From NCBI RefSeq assembly GCF_963924675.1, contig NC_089227.1:47362080-47426079 (forward strand): a stretch of 64,000 nucleotides of DNA, read 5' to 3'. The notes beneath the pieces were generated by a model, which worked only from the letters and a program-made list of their open reading frames with translations, was not told the origin of the DNA and ran no database searches. The translations under genes were made by a program, and so were the position numbers. This DNA comes from Phocoena phocoena. Its lineage: Eukaryota > Chordata > Mammalia > Artiodactyla > Phocoenidae. Below, piece by piece: positions 1-11,640 of this stretch. Numbering within the stretch: the stretch's first letter is position 1; each line of letters opens with the position of its first letter.

Positions 1-400
1 CGTCACAGGGTTGTAGTGAGAATTAAATAAGTTAAAACAAGTAAAATGATTAGCACCATTAACTTTGCCATATTAGATTTGCCATAAGTAATAGTTAAAA
101 GAATCAATGAAGTAACACATTCAATGGTGAATCCAATATTTAAATGCTCAAGGTATTAATAACAAAAAAAAGTCAAAAAGTGAAATTACAGAATTTGAGA
201 AGCCCAGAGTGGAGCAGCGATTTTGACAGTTAGTAACCAGGTAATCTTGGTTAAGTCACATAACTTTTCTGATCCCCAATTCCACACATATAAAATAGGG
301 ATGGTACTAGCAGCTGACAAATGCTGGCTGCTGACTATGTGTCAGGCATTACTGAAGCACTTTAGAAGCATTATAAATAACTAGACAAAGATTTAATAAT
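1..400 (+). repeat. Degenerate MIR-type SINE remnants
   Basis: Positions 1-60 look like the 3' part of a MIR (ggttgtagtgagaattaaat). 200-320 carries the MIR core phrase about losing ions in 'taagtcacataacttttctg' and 'ataaaataggg'. 325-385 resembles a MIR start (actatgtgtcaggcatt). These are very old and boundaries are approximate. Confidence 0.5.
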
Positions 401-903
401 CATTTCAGAATAATCACTGATGATAGAGACTGTAACATTCTTCTCTTCATTCATTCAATAGTTATGTTAACTCCTACTAAACGCTAGGAGTTGAGATTGA
501 AAAGGAACAAATTGCAAAATATTTGAACAGGCAGTCCACCAAAGAAGATACACAGCCAGTAAGCACGTGAGAAGCTGTTTAACATGATTAGCTCTCAGAG
601 AAATGCAAATTAAAACTGCAAATACATATCACTGCGCACCCATTGAAATAGCTAAAATTAAAAAGGCTGACACCACTAAATGTTGACAAGAATGTGCAGC
701 AACTAGAGCTCTCATATATTGCTGATGGGAGTGAAAAAAAATGTCCATCACTTTGGAAAACGGTTTGGCACTTTCTTATAAAGTTAAATATATGCCCACT
801 GACTGACCTTCCGATTCCACTCCTAGATATTTACCCAAGGGAAATGGAAACATGTCCACAAAAAGACTTGAGCAAGAATGTTTATAGTAAGTTTGTCTAT
901 TGA

Positions 904-1346
904 GTTAGTCAAGGTTCCCCAGAGACACAGAACCACTAGGCTGTGTGTATATATACAGAGAGAGAAAGATTTATTTTAAGGAATTGGCTCATGTGACTAT
1001 AGGGACTCTCAAGTCTGAAATCTGCAGGGCAGGCTGGAGACCCAGAGAAGAGTTAATGTTTCAGTCCTGAATCTGAAGGCAGTCCGGAAGCAGGATCCCT
1101 TCTTCCTCTGAGGACCTCGGTCTTTTTCTTGTAGGCCTTCAACTGACTGGATGAGGCCCACACATATTATGGAGGGTAATCTGCCTCCATAATATGGAGT
1201 AAAATGAGTTTGAGTACACTCAAAGTCTGATTTAAATGTTAATCACTTCTAAAAAACACCTTCACAGCACCATCTAGATTGGTGTTTGACCAAATATCTA
1301 GGTACCATAGTCTAACCAAGTTGACGCATATAATTAACCATCATCC
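904..1346 (-). repeat. Old LTR-like repeat inserted in L1
   Basis: The left end reads gttagtcaaggttccccag and the right end runs to taattaaccatcatcc. The same family, in opposite orientation, is present at about 51068-51435 (atggttaattttatgtgac to tttttggaaaacc). It is a widespread mammalian repeat whose family name I cannot assign with confidence. It lies between two collinear pieces of one L1, so it is younger than that L1. Confidence 0.6.
1163..1196. repeat. Perfect 13-bp inverted repeat, 8-nt loop
   Basis: Arms catattatggagg (1163-1175) and cctccataatatg (1184-1196) are exact reverse complements around gtaatctg. They lie inside the LTR-like repeat. Other family members, as I recall them, have only the left arm, so the right arm looks like a templated local insertion. 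Confidence 0.85.
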
Positions 1347-1994
1347 ATCATTACCCCAAACTGGAAATAACCCAAATGTCTGTCAACAGGAGAACGGATA
1401 AACATATGGTGGTACGTTCATACAATGGAATTATTACTAAGCAATAAAGTACTTCTGTACTAATAAAGAGGTACAAACTATGGATACATGGAAAAACATG
1501 GATGAATCTCCAAAACATTATGTCGAGAGAAAGAAGCCAGACCACAAAGAGCATATACTATATAATTCTATTTCTATGAAGTTCAAGAGCACGTAAATCT
1601 AACCTCTGGTGATAGAAACAGCACAGTGTTGCTTTTGGGAGGTGAGGATTTACTGAAAAGAAGCAGAAAGGAACATTCTGGGGTAATACATGTGCTCTTT
1701 ATCTTGATTAGAGTATTGATTACACAGGTAGATATGTTTATAAAAATTCATCCAGTTATATATTTAAAGATTGTGCATTTTGCTATATGTAAATTTTACC
1801 TTAATCTTTTGAAAAACTGAAGAGATTACAGTTCTTTCCTTTAAGAAGGTTATAGCCTAGTTGGGGAGACAGTAGGCAGACAGATGGTACAACATGGCAT
1901 GATGAATGAGGCACTTAACCTAATTAGCTTACTAAGGTTTTCAAAAGAGTCAGTGGGGAGTGAGCACAAGTATTTCTTAAAGTGCCCCATGAGG

Positions 1995-2400
1995 GCTTCC
2001 CTGGAGGCACAGTGGTTAAGAAACCACCTGCCAATGCAGGGGACATGGGTTCGAGCCCTGGTCTAGGAAGACCCCGCATGCCGCGGATCAACTAAGTCCA
2101 TGCGCAACAACTACTGAGCCTGCGGTCTAGAGCCCACAAACCACAACTACTGAAGCCCGCACACCACAACTACTCAGCCTGCACTCTATAGCCTGCACGC
2201 CACAACTACTGAAGCCTGCACGCCTAGAGCCCCACGCTCTGCAACAAGAGAAGCTACCGTGACGAGAAGCCAGTGCACAGCAATGAAGAGTAGCCTCCGC
2301 TCGCCGCAACTAGAGAAAGCCTGCGAGCAGCTACAAAGACCCAACGCAGCCAAAAATAAATAAATAAATAAGTTAAAAAATAATAATAATAATTAAAAAA
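1995..2400 (+). mobile_element. CHR-type SINE, long form
   Basis: A tRNA-like head (gcttccctggaggcacagtgg, B box gggttcgagccctggtc) is followed by repeated 'caactactgaagcc' units and an AATAAATAAATA tail. The copy is flanked by a 17-bp target-site duplication, taaagtgccccatgagg; the right copy is at 2401-2417. The flanking sequence on the right resembles an L2 3' end. Confidence 0.93.
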
Positions 2401-2509
2401 TAAAGTGCCCCATGAGGTCTGGGACTTTGACTACCATTATTCACCTTTGAATCCCCAGCACCTGGTACAGGATCCAGCTCAACAAACACTTGTTGAATAA
2501 ATTCTATAC

Positions 2510-2512
<3 letters not shown>

Positions 2513-2541
<29 letters not shown>
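2513..2541. repeat. (CA)n microsatellite
   Basis: An uninterrupted CA dinucleotide run lies just after an L2-like 3' end. It is simple sequence and the cysteine/valine-rich open frame across it is meaningless. Confidence 0.95.
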
Positions 2542-2544
<3 letters not shown>

Positions 2545-3143
2545 TACACGCACACAAATGAAAAAACAAACAAACACCTGTGCCAGTAATTATCACCTGC
2601 TTTCTACTTCTTCCAGGTTTTACTTACATAATGTATGACCATGAATCTGTGAGAACCTTGAGAATAGAACCCAGAGATGACAAAAAGTTTCCCCTTGTCT
2701 ATAAACTCAAAGCACTTGGCAGTGGCAGTCTACACACCATGTTGAGGAGGATTCAGAGGCTGAGCCTGGGTTAAACAGGAGAGAATAACTTGATTGGTTA
2801 GAATTTCCTGCCACAGATGTGAAAAGTGATATGCCACACTTTTGCCATCTCAAGAGAGCTCAGACTTAAGCACCATGTAATATCTAAATAAGAAAGGTAA
2901 ACTACACATATAGAGGAAGAACATGTTCAGTGAATTAGTCAGCCCTGTCCCAAGGCAGAAAAAAAATGTAAGGACTACTGAAAACCAACTCAAATATCAA
3001 CGCATTGCAAGAGGGCCTATGATTTATTAAGTTGTGTCCTGTGTTTAGAAATGGGCAGATTTCCTCCTGTGGGCTGCAACCCATACTGATGGCATATTCT
3101 TGAATAGATATATTCATACATTGTATTCATTTCTGTTTGCTAG

Positions 3144-3178
<35 letters not shown>

Positions 3179-3187
3179 TGTGTGTGT
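3144..3187. repeat. (TG)n microsatellite
   Basis: A TG run with one TT interruption near its right end. Confidence 0.95.
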
Positions 3188-3269
3188 AAACTTTTCCAGC
3201 ATGTGTGGGGTCTGCGAGTTACTTATAAACATCTAGAATTCAGCTGGAAAAGGCAAGTAGGGTATGATT

Positions 3270-3785
3270 ATAATAATAATCACCATTTCTTAAAAGTTAA
3301 CCATGTGGGCTTCCCTGGTGGCACAGTGGTTAAGAATCCGCCTGCCGATGCTGGGGACACGGGTTCGAGCTCTGATGTGGGAAGATCCCACATTCCACGG
3401 AGCAACAACTACTGAGCCTGCGCTCTAGAGCCCACGAGCCACAACTACTGAGCCTGCATGCTGCAACTACTAAAGCCCATGTGCCTAGAGCCCGTGCTCC
3501 GCAATAAGGGAAGCCACCGCAATGAGAAGCCTGTGCACTGCAACGAAGAGTAGCCCCCGCTCACTGCAACTAGAGAAAGCCTGTGCACAGCAATGAAGAC
3601 CCAACACAGCCAAAAGAAAAAAAAAAAAAGTTAACCATGTGCCTGGCATTGTACTAAACGTGCTCATTTTATTTACTTTCCCATCAACTCTACAATGAGG
3701 TAATTACTGCCCCTAGTTGCAAAGAGAGAAATTGTCTCAGAGGGAGTGGGTGGCAGAGAGGAATTCTAATCCAGTGTGGATGACT
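3270..3785 (+). repeat. MIR interrupted by a CHR SINE
   Basis: MIR sequence starts 'ataataatcaccatttctta' and resumes after the SINE with 'tgcctggcattgtactaaac', 'ctacaatgaggtaattactg' and a terminal 'ggcagagaggaattctaatc'. The SINE at 3308-3625 sits in its first third. Confidence 0.75.
3308..3625 (+). mobile_element. CHR-type SINE, long form
   Basis: The head is gcttccctggtggcacagtg, with B box gggttcgagctctga, 'caacaactactgagcctgcg' units and a poly-A end. A perfect 16-bp target-site duplication, aaaagttaaccatgtg, lies at 3292-3307 and 3626-3641. Confidence 0.95.
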
Positions 3786-4337
3786 TTGTTTGTTAGTCTG
3801 TGTGGCCAGCAATTCGGCTACGTGATCTCCAGAAGCAACTCCTGTGCTTTTCCAAAAGAGAGTATCTTGAGACCTCACTGGTAGAGTCGTCTGATACTGC
3901 AGCAATACGTGGGATGCTAGGAACCCAGATTGGGTGATTAGGCCCCCTCTCTGGCATTGCCAGGGCAGATGGACCAGAATTGTGCAGGTCTTGTTTTAGA
4001 AATTTTCTCATTACCTCTCTGGTAGTTTTTGCTTCTAGCTTGACCCTGATCTCTAACCTGTTATCTATTGTTAAAAAGAAAACAAATTCTTCCATAATTG
4101 TGGCTTTCAGACTGGGCACAAAAAAATCAAAGAATGAGAGAGTGAGAAAGAAGTACAAATTGTCCGTTTCTGGATGACTTATGTGTCACTTTCATGCATC
4201 CAAAGCAAAGTTACAGAAGACACTGGTCTCATCAGTGGTTGACAGTCCCTAGGAATACACTAGCATGGCCTCTGCATGGCTCACACTGAGATCCTGGCCA
4301 AGCAGAGGCAAAAAATACACTCAAAAATGAGGAAGAG

Positions 4338-4550
4338 GGCTTCCCTGCTGGTGCAGTGGTTGAGAGTCCGCCTGCCGATGCAGGGGACACGGGTTCGTGT
4401 CCCGGTCCGGGAAGATCCCACATGCCGCGGAGCGGCTGGGCCCGTGAGCCATGGCCGCTGAGCCTGCGCGTCCGGAGCCTATGCTCCTCAACGGTAGAGG
4501 CCACAACAGTGAGAGGCCCGCGTACCGCAAAAAAAAAAAAAAAAAAAAAA
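4338..4550 (+). mobile_element. CHR-type SINE, short form
   Basis: The tRNA-like head carries B box gggttcgtgtcccggtc. The body has the 'ggctgggcccgtgagccatg' signature, and the copy ends gaggcccgcgtaccgc plus a long poly-A. Target-site duplication aaaaatgaggaagag lies at 4323-4337 and 4551-4565. Little divergence and a long A tail suggest a recent insertion. Confidence 0.95.
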
Positions 4551-4894
4551 AAAAATGAGGAAGAGAAATAAGAAGGGAAGGGAGAAGAAGACAGGAAGGG
4601 AGAAAGAGAGAAAGGGAAGTAGGACAGAAAGAAATGAAATCAAATGAATGGAATTACTAATGAAACTGTCCGTTTCCTTGCTACACAGAGAGAAACTGCA
4701 ATTTTATTTTTCTTCCAGGTTATGTAAACACAGGATAGAAACTGTGGTTCTAAGACCTCTTCCTGATTCCCAGGTCTCTCTCCTATGAAGGGCAGAGTAG
4801 GTTTGTTTGAAACTGTAACCAGGAGATTAATGAAAGTTGCCACAGACCTTTTTGTCTTCCTTGAGCTTTCCCGTTTAGTTTTCTTCAGAGCTGC

Positions 4895-6210
4895 ATTTTT
4901 TTAAAATTTTACTTTTTTAAAATTGAAGTACAGTTGATTTATAATGTTGTGTTAGTTTCTGGTATAGAGGAAAGTGATTCAGTTATTCATACAAATATAT
5001 TCTTTTTCAGATTCTTTTACATTATAGTTTATTGCAAGATATTGAATATAGTTCCCTGTGCTATACAGTAGGACCTTGTTGTTTATATATTTTATATATA
5101 GTAGTGTGTATCTGCTAATTCCAAACTCCTAATTTATCCCTCCTTACCTTTCCACTTTAGTAACCATAAGTTCGTTTTCTATGTCTGTCAGTCCATTTCT
5201 GTTTTGTAAATATGTTCATTTGTAGCATTTTTTAAGATTCCACATATAAGTGATATCATGTGGTATTTGTCTTTTTCTGTCTGATTTACTTCACTTAGTA
5301 TGGTAATCTCTAGGTCCATCCATGTTGCTGCAAATGGCATTATTACATTCTTTTTCATGGCTGAGTAGTATTCCATTGTGTGTGTGTGTGTCTGTGTGTG
5401 TGTGTGTGTGTGTGTGTATACCACATCTTCTTTATCCATTCGTCTGTCGACGGACACCTAGGCTGCTTCCATATCTTGGCTACTGTAAATAGTGCTGCTC
5501 TGAACATTGGTGTGCATGTATCTTTTCAAAATAGAGTTTTCTCTGGATATATATACCCAGGAGTAGGATTGTTGAATAGTATGTTAACTCTATTTTTAGT
5601 TTTTTAAGGAAACTCCACACTGTTCTCCATAGTGGCTGCACCTATTTACATTCCCACCAGCAGTATAGGGGGGTTCCCTTTTCTCCACATCCGCTCCAGC
5701 ATTTATTATTTGTAGTCTTTTTGATGATGGCCATTCTGACTGGTGTGAAGTGATACCTCATCATAGTTTTGATTTGCATTTCTCTAACAATTAGCGACCC
5801 TGAGCATCTTTTCATGTGCCTGCTGGCCATCTGTATGTCTTCTTTGGAGAAATGTCTATTTAGGTCTTCTGTCCATTTTTTGATTTTTTTTTTTTTGATA
5901 TCGAGCTGTTTGTATATTTTGGAAACTAATCCCTTGTTGGTTGCATCATTTATAAATATTTTCTCCCAGTCTGTAGGTTGTCTTTTTGTTTTGTTTATGG
6001 TTTCCTTTGCTGTACAAAAGTTTATAAGTTTGATTAGGTCCCATTTGTTTATTTTTACTTTTATTTCTTTCATTTTGTGAGACTGGCCTAAGAACACATT
6101 GCTACAATTTACGTCAGAGAATATTTTGCCTATGTTCTCTCCTAGGAGTTTTATGGTGTCACATCTTGTATTTAAGTCTTCAAGTCATTTTGAATTTATT
6201 TTTAGAATTG
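4895..6210 (-). mobile_element. L1, 5'-truncated
   Basis: This is the antisense strand of the ORF2 C-terminus and 3' UTR. Translated pieces include [12 protein letters not shown] and a block over 5642-6097, in different frames. It is flanked by an 8-bp duplication agagctgc (4887-4894 and 6211-6218). An internal (TG)n run at 5378-5419 corresponds to the AC-rich spot present in many L1 copies. Frameshifts make it non-coding. Confidence 0.88.
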
Positions 6211-6486
6211 AGAGCTGCTGGTAGTTCTACTGCTCTGATTCATGGCAGGGAGAAAACTCTCCCACACTGCCTCCTTCAGACCAAACTGCCAAAAGCAGAG
6301 GACCATTAACGAAGTCAGCCTGGAACAGTTTGCCTCAGAGAGTTGGTACCACAGGAAAAAAACATTGCAGTTAAAATGCAATAAAAAGCCCGTGGTCCGT
6401 GCCATGCATGTCTTAGAAACTCTATATGTCCTCAGATGTATTCCACCCAATGTGTCCCACCCAGAAGATGCATGTACCATCTGAGC

Positions 6487-6690
6487 ATTTAAGGTTCAGC
6501 TATACACAAGACACTTTAGATGCTTTACATGCATCATTTCATTTAGTTCCCAAATCAGGTAGTTAATCACTACTATCCAAATAAAGAAATTGACACGTGG
6601 GTTAAGAAACTGGCCCAAGGTCACACAGTTATTAAGTGGCACAATCAAGATTAAAACCCAACTACTGAATTCCAAAATTCAGATTCCTCC
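6487..6690 (+). repeat. MIR
   Basis: MIR phrases include 'tttacatgcatcatttcattt', 'ggcccaaggtcacacagtta' and 'ttaagtggcacaatcaagatt'. It ends at a C-rich run (about 6690-6708). Confidence 0.85.
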
Positions 6691-8910
6691 CCCCCCCCCC
6701 CGCCCCCCGTGTCACACTGTATTGCTAATGCACAGGAGCAAAACTTTGCAGTTTCTTTGTATGTGTCTTTATCACAGAACCAGCCAAAGTTACTTAGAAA
6801 CAACGCTGCTGCCTAAGCTTTTCTCTGATGGATCATCCCAAGAAGAGGCCTTTCATTGTCCCTCTGACTTCAGCAATCCTGGGAGCTCTGGGGCTCCTGA
6901 AGGACTGTAATTATGTCAAGGCTTCTGTAAACAGTTTATCACTTGAACACTGCTGTGGCGAGAATTATAAACAGCACTCGAACTCCAAATGTTGCCTCTG
7001 TCCCTTCATCCTCTTTTGCCCTGGAAGAAAGGTTTCCTCTTTTTTCTTTCATGCAATTAAAAAAATTCTTTAGCTTTTTGACATTAAAAAATGCAAGGCT
7101 ATCATTCCTTTTTGCTCAAGTAAATTATTCCATTTGATTGGAGTGTTTTACATGGTAAGAAAAGGGATTATTCATCTTTTGTTTAGATTTTTTTCACATC
7201 TAAATCTTCAGAATTGTATGTATATATTTTGCCATGGAAGGAGAGTTGAGGTTAATGGTAAAGGCAGTTATCTGCATTAAGCCTCATAAGATGCTCTGAA
7301 AATCATATCATATAAATGTTATGTAGTTGTATCATAATTATTATTACTATAAAAGTTATAGGGTTGCAAAAGAATAATTATGGTAATAATAATATTCCAT
7401 TGGTTTCCCATGCTGCTTCCCCATGGCTCAAGATGTTTCATAATCTGATCCCACCCAGTCCTGCCAACCTTATTCTCTACTCTCTACAACAAATGTTCAT
7501 CTTCTACTTGTGTCCAACTTGTCTACTCGGTGACAGTGAATGCTCATTGTATGTTATAGCGTTAACCCTTCACTGAGGCTACTCACCTTAAACTCCACCC
7601 CTTCCGCTGTGCTACTTTTACTCAAATTATTACCCAACCCCACCCTTCTTCAGTTCACAGCTCAAGTCCACCTGCCTGACCACTGGTCCACAGTGACCCC
7701 GCTCTTCCCTCAACACTGACAGCACTTACTATGACCACCAACTGAGCTCTCACTGACTTATCACAGTCTTATGTGTGTTTGTGCATTTGTCAAGATCCCT
7801 ATAGGAAATAAACTGCTTACTCAATAGGGGTGATTGAAGAGAATTTCACCAAGGAATATTTATAGAAATGTAGATAGCAAGGAATGATGAAGCACCTGGG
7901 ACAGAGGCAACAAGAGGAAGCCTTGACTACCCTAGGTCTGAAGAAAAAAAGTGGAGAACGGTAGCTTAGGAGAAGGGCTCATAACAGGAGCTGTGGCCTT
8001 GAGGAAGGAATTCAGCCACCATCAAGCCATCAAGAGAAGGCTCAGCAGGGAAGGAGCCTGGAAGTGTCCCCATCTCTGTCTCCTTCTGCTCTTCAGTGTC
8101 CGGCTGGTTTTCCCACTGAACCCACCAAGAAGCGAGGGGAAAGGAGTTCGGCTCATGCAGCCCATGAAAGTCGTCCTGCCAGGACCCTGAACAGGGGAGA
8201 GAGAGAGTTTGTGTTTTGAAAGGCAGCTATGTGTTTTTGTCTTTCTTCCTGAATTAAATTAATTATAATCTCCATTGGTTCCCACCTCTTCTCAATTAAA
8301 CAGGTTCAGATTCCCTGAAATCTGATATGGGGCAGTGAATAAACGTCTTCCCTTGTGACTCTGGGCAATGTCTGGGCTCCTGGACCTTAGGAAGACCCCT
8401 GGTACCTAACTTCTACTTCAAAATCACCTTAAACGTCCCACGATGATAGTTGTGTTTTGTCAATTCTTCTGTGCTTGATTAAGCACTAAGAACGAATCCA
8501 CTGGTGTCTTTAATTTAAAAAGCACAAGGTAGCATCATTATTACATTTCCTTGGCTGGATTAGCATATATTTGCATAGTTGTTATACAATATCATTGAGG
8601 CATACCTCTATCTGAGAAAACCAATTACTAAAGAAGAAATTTCAGCACACCTCATCTACTTAGCGTCACTAAAATTTAAAAGAAAGAAAGAAAAAGGAAA
8701 AAATAAGAAAAGAAAAAATAATCAACCACCTCTTGAAGGATGTTTTTGCATATTTCATGCATTGATTCTCATCAGTGACAAGTGTGACCAAACATAGGAA
8801 GAAGGCAATTTATCAATGAAATATAAATTCTGAAAATCATTTCTAATCAACCATTTTATGGCAGGCTGACAGAAAAATAGCTCAGTTAGATAGCATCTAA
8901 TTTTAAAAAC
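6691..8910. other. Non-coding interval, mostly unassigned
   Basis: It begins with a poly-C tract. About 7415-7800 reads like a plus-strand L2 3' region (aatctgatcccacccagtcc; cagctcaagtccacctgcc). The remainder is AT-rich with no convincing gene. Short open frames have no recognisable domain. Confidence 0.5.
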
Positions 8911-8926
8911 CCACTGTATACCTTTT

Positions 8927-10164
8927 TTTAAACATCTTTATTGGTGTATGACTGCTTTACAACTGCTGTAAAACAAAGTGAATCAGCTATACATATACAT
9001 ATATCCCCATATCCCCTCCCTCTGTGTCTCCCTACCACCCTCCCTAACCCACCCCTCTAGGTGGTCACAAAGCACCAAACTGATCTCCCTGTGCTATGCA
9101 GCTGCTTCCCACTAGCTATCTATTTTACATTTCATAGTGTATATATGTCCATGCCACTCTCTCACTTCGTCTCAGCTTACCCTTCCTCCTCCCTGTGTCC
9201 TCAAGTCCATTCTCTATGTCTGTGTCTTTATTCCTGTCTTGCCCCTAGGTTCTTCAGAACCTTTTTTTTTTTTTTTTAGATTCCATACATATGTGTTAGC
9301 ATACGGTATTTGTTTTTCTCTTTCTGACTTACTTCACTCTGTATGATAGACTCTAGGGTCCATCCACCTCACTACAAATAACTCAATTTCGTTTCTTTTT
9401 ATGGCTGAGTAATATTCCATTGTATATATGTGCCACATCTTCTTTATCCATTCCTCTGTCGATGGATACTTAGGTTGCTTCCATGTCCTGGCTATTGTAA
9501 ATAGAGCTGCAATGAACATTTTGGTACATGACTCTTTTTGAATTATGGTTTTCTCAGGGTATATGCCCAGTAGTGGGATTGCTGGGTCATATGGTAGTTC
9601 TATTTGTAGTTTTTTAAGGAACCTCCATACTGTTCTCCATAGTAGCTGTATAAATTTACATTCCCACCAACAGTGCAAGAGGGTTCCCTTCTCTCCACAC
9701 CCTCTCCAGCATTTTTTGTTTCTAGATTTTTTTGATGATGGCCATTCTGACAGGTGTGAGGTGATACCTCATTGTAGTTTTGATTTGCATTTCTCTAATG
9801 ATTAGTGATGTTGAGCATCCTTTCATGTGTTTGTTGGCAATCTATATATCTTCTTTGGAGAAATGTCTATTTAGCTCTTCTGCCCATTTTTGGGTTGGGT
9901 TGTTTGTGTTTTTGATATTGAGCTGCATGAGCTGCTTGTAAATTTTGGAGATTAATCCTTTGTCAGTTGCTTCGTTTGCAAATATTTTCTCCCATTCTGA
10001 AGGTTGTCTTTTCGTCTTGTTTATGGCTTCCTTTGCTGTGCAAAAGCTTTTATGTTTCATTAGGTCCCATTTGTTTATTTTTGTTTTTATTTCCATTTCT
10101 CTAGGAGGTGGGTCAAAACGGATCTTGCTGTAACTTATGTCAAAGAGTGTTCTTCCTGTGTTTT
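8927..10164 (-). mobile_element. L1, 5'-truncated, with 16-bp target duplication
   Basis: The ORF2 C-terminus is readable in two frames ([20 protein letters not shown] and [20 protein letters not shown]). The 3' UTR ends in the T-rich 'aaacatctttattggtgtat' and the copy is cut at its 5' side. Perfect duplication ccactgtatacctttt lies at 8911-8926 and 10165-10180. The intact duplication indicates a fairly young copy. ORF2 is frameshifted, so it is dead. Confidence 0.93.
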
Positions 10165-10859
10165 CCACTGTATACCTTTTATTCTTACTACATAGTAAAA
10201 AACAAACAAGCGAACAAAAACTTTGAGCTACTGCAAGTGAATCTTGCAGTGAATTGGTACCAACACTCCCCTCTTCCTTCCACATTTCGCACAGAACCAC
10301 ACACATATTAGTACTGAATAAATTCTTGAAAGTGAAAGAATAATTAAATGAAATCCGCCAATCCTCCCTGTTCATTCACTCTGATATGCAGTAACCCTCA
10401 CTGCTGGGAATCTCATTGCCAATCTATAATCCTCCTGCTACAAAGTTAACCTTCACCTACTCTTCCCTCCATGAAGATGGAAACAGCTGATCAACCCTCT
10501 TTATCCACAGGATACATTTTCAAGTGACTCCACAGCCTTCATTAAATAGTAAAAGGAGTGATTGCATCCTTGATAAACCCACTTACAAAAGGGCAAAGTT
10601 TCACAAATTAATCAATTTGCCTCTTTGCTAATCCTCCACATCAATGTTATTTCCGTCTCCATCCTCCACCTCAAAAAAACCCAGGAAGGTCAGGGACCTG
10701 GTTTGCCTTGTTCCCCCTTTGATTCCCAGCAGCCAACAAAGCGCCTGGCACATAGAAGAAGCTCAAAAAGTATTTCCCAAAGTGAACAGAAATCTACTAC
10801 ACATCACCTTCAGCTGTAGCTTCACTCTAAGAAAATATTACTCACTGGTAGAAAGTTCT

Positions 10860-11640
10860 CCCTAAATAATAATGATTATGACAATAACAAAATAAAAATG
10901 CTAACTGAATGTCATGCTCTGTTCTGTGTGCTTTAATGTACTAACAATTTAACCCTCTGATGGGGCTCCAGACACACTGTTCCCATAGACAGCACCTTGG
11001 CATAGTGTCTAATTTAAGCTGAAGGAGTTTAAGAAAACAGCAGAAGCAGGAAGATCACTCTGACCATCCCCTCCCCTCCTTCCCTGAAACAAATCATAAA
11101 ACCCTCCTGTGGGAGGTGCCCTCCCTAAATCCGGAGGAAAGGAGCATCCTTATCTTCTAAGACAAAGGGACACCAAGAGGAATCCTAATGAACAGGTCCC
11201 GGTTTCCCCCAGTTTACCACACTGACCTCATACTCCTTAACCTATCATATTGCTACACAACTGTCCACTCATCATCAAACCTCGCATAAAAATACTCAAG
11301 TCTGTTTCTTCAGGGTCTTCATTTCCTTATGAAGGCTCCCATGTCATGTGAAACTTACATTAAGTAAATTTGTATGCTTCCCTCCTGTTAATCTGTCTTT
11401 GACCCAGCCAAGGACCCTAAAAGAGTCAGGTTAAACTTTTTCCTCCCCTGCACCTCAAAACAATCATATAAAAGTTTTATGAAGTAGGTACCATTATCAT
11501 TCCCAAAATGAGGAAATTGAGGCATGCAGCAAGCATGTCATTTTCTCTAGATAATGGGTCAAATAAGGATGAGAGTCAGGACATAAACCTGGATAGACAG
11601 GCACCAAAGCCAAAATTCTTAACATCTAACTGTAATGAAT
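10860..11640 (+). repeat. MIR split by a solo LTR
   Basis: The left part (10860-10957) ends 'ctaacaatttaaccctc'. The right part (11453-11640) continues 'cctcaaaacaatcatat', 'ttatgaagtaggtaccatta' and 'aaatgaggaaattgaggcat'. Both read as one collinear MIR. Confidence 0.8.
10958..11452 (+). mobile_element. Solo endogenous-retrovirus LTR (ERV1-like)
   Basis: A 495-base unit starts TG and ends CA. It is flanked by an exact 4-bp duplication CCTC (10954-10957 and 11453-11456) and interrupts a MIR. A 4-bp duplication is characteristic of class I (gamma-like) retroviruses. An A-rich motif 'cataaaaatactcaagtc' near 11286 lies where the polyadenylation signal of such an LTR would be. There is no internal viral coding sequence beside it, so it is the scar of recombination between two LTRs. 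The subfamily is not assigned and the orientation is inferred from the A-rich motif. Confidence 0.72.

Larger units (their letters stand above)
535..1818 (+). mobile_element. Old L1 3' fragment, split by another repeat
   Basis: Two collinear pieces of an L1 ORF2 C-terminus and 3' end lie at 535-903 (gagaaatgcaaattaaaactgc; cactttggaaaacggtttggc) and 1347-1818 (ctggaaataacccaaatgtc onward). They are interrupted by an unrelated repeat at about 904-1346. The reading frame is broken. The 69-residue open frame at 694-903 is a relic of ORF2, not a gene. Confidence 0.75.

Noticed and set aside
2141..2340. CRISPR-like array of short repeated units
   Set aside because: The 'caactactgaagcc' units are internal repeats of the long CHR SINE; there are no unique spacers, and the genome is mammalian.
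3793..4158. 121-residue minus-strand open frame
   Set aside because: No recognisable domain and no splice or promoter context; the opposite strand is also partly open. Chance frame.
4338..4550. tRNA gene suggested by A- and B-box-like motifs
   Set aside because: The motifs belong to the tRNA-derived head of a CHR SINE; there is no cloverleaf end and it continues into the SINE body and poly-A.
6202..6484. Open frames on both strands over the same 280 bases
   Set aside because: Neither has a recognisable domain; overlapping open frames on both strands are expected by chance in stop-poor sequence.
9334..9678. 114-residue minus-strand protein
   Set aside because: C-terminal piece of L1 ORF2 in a truncated, frameshifted copy.
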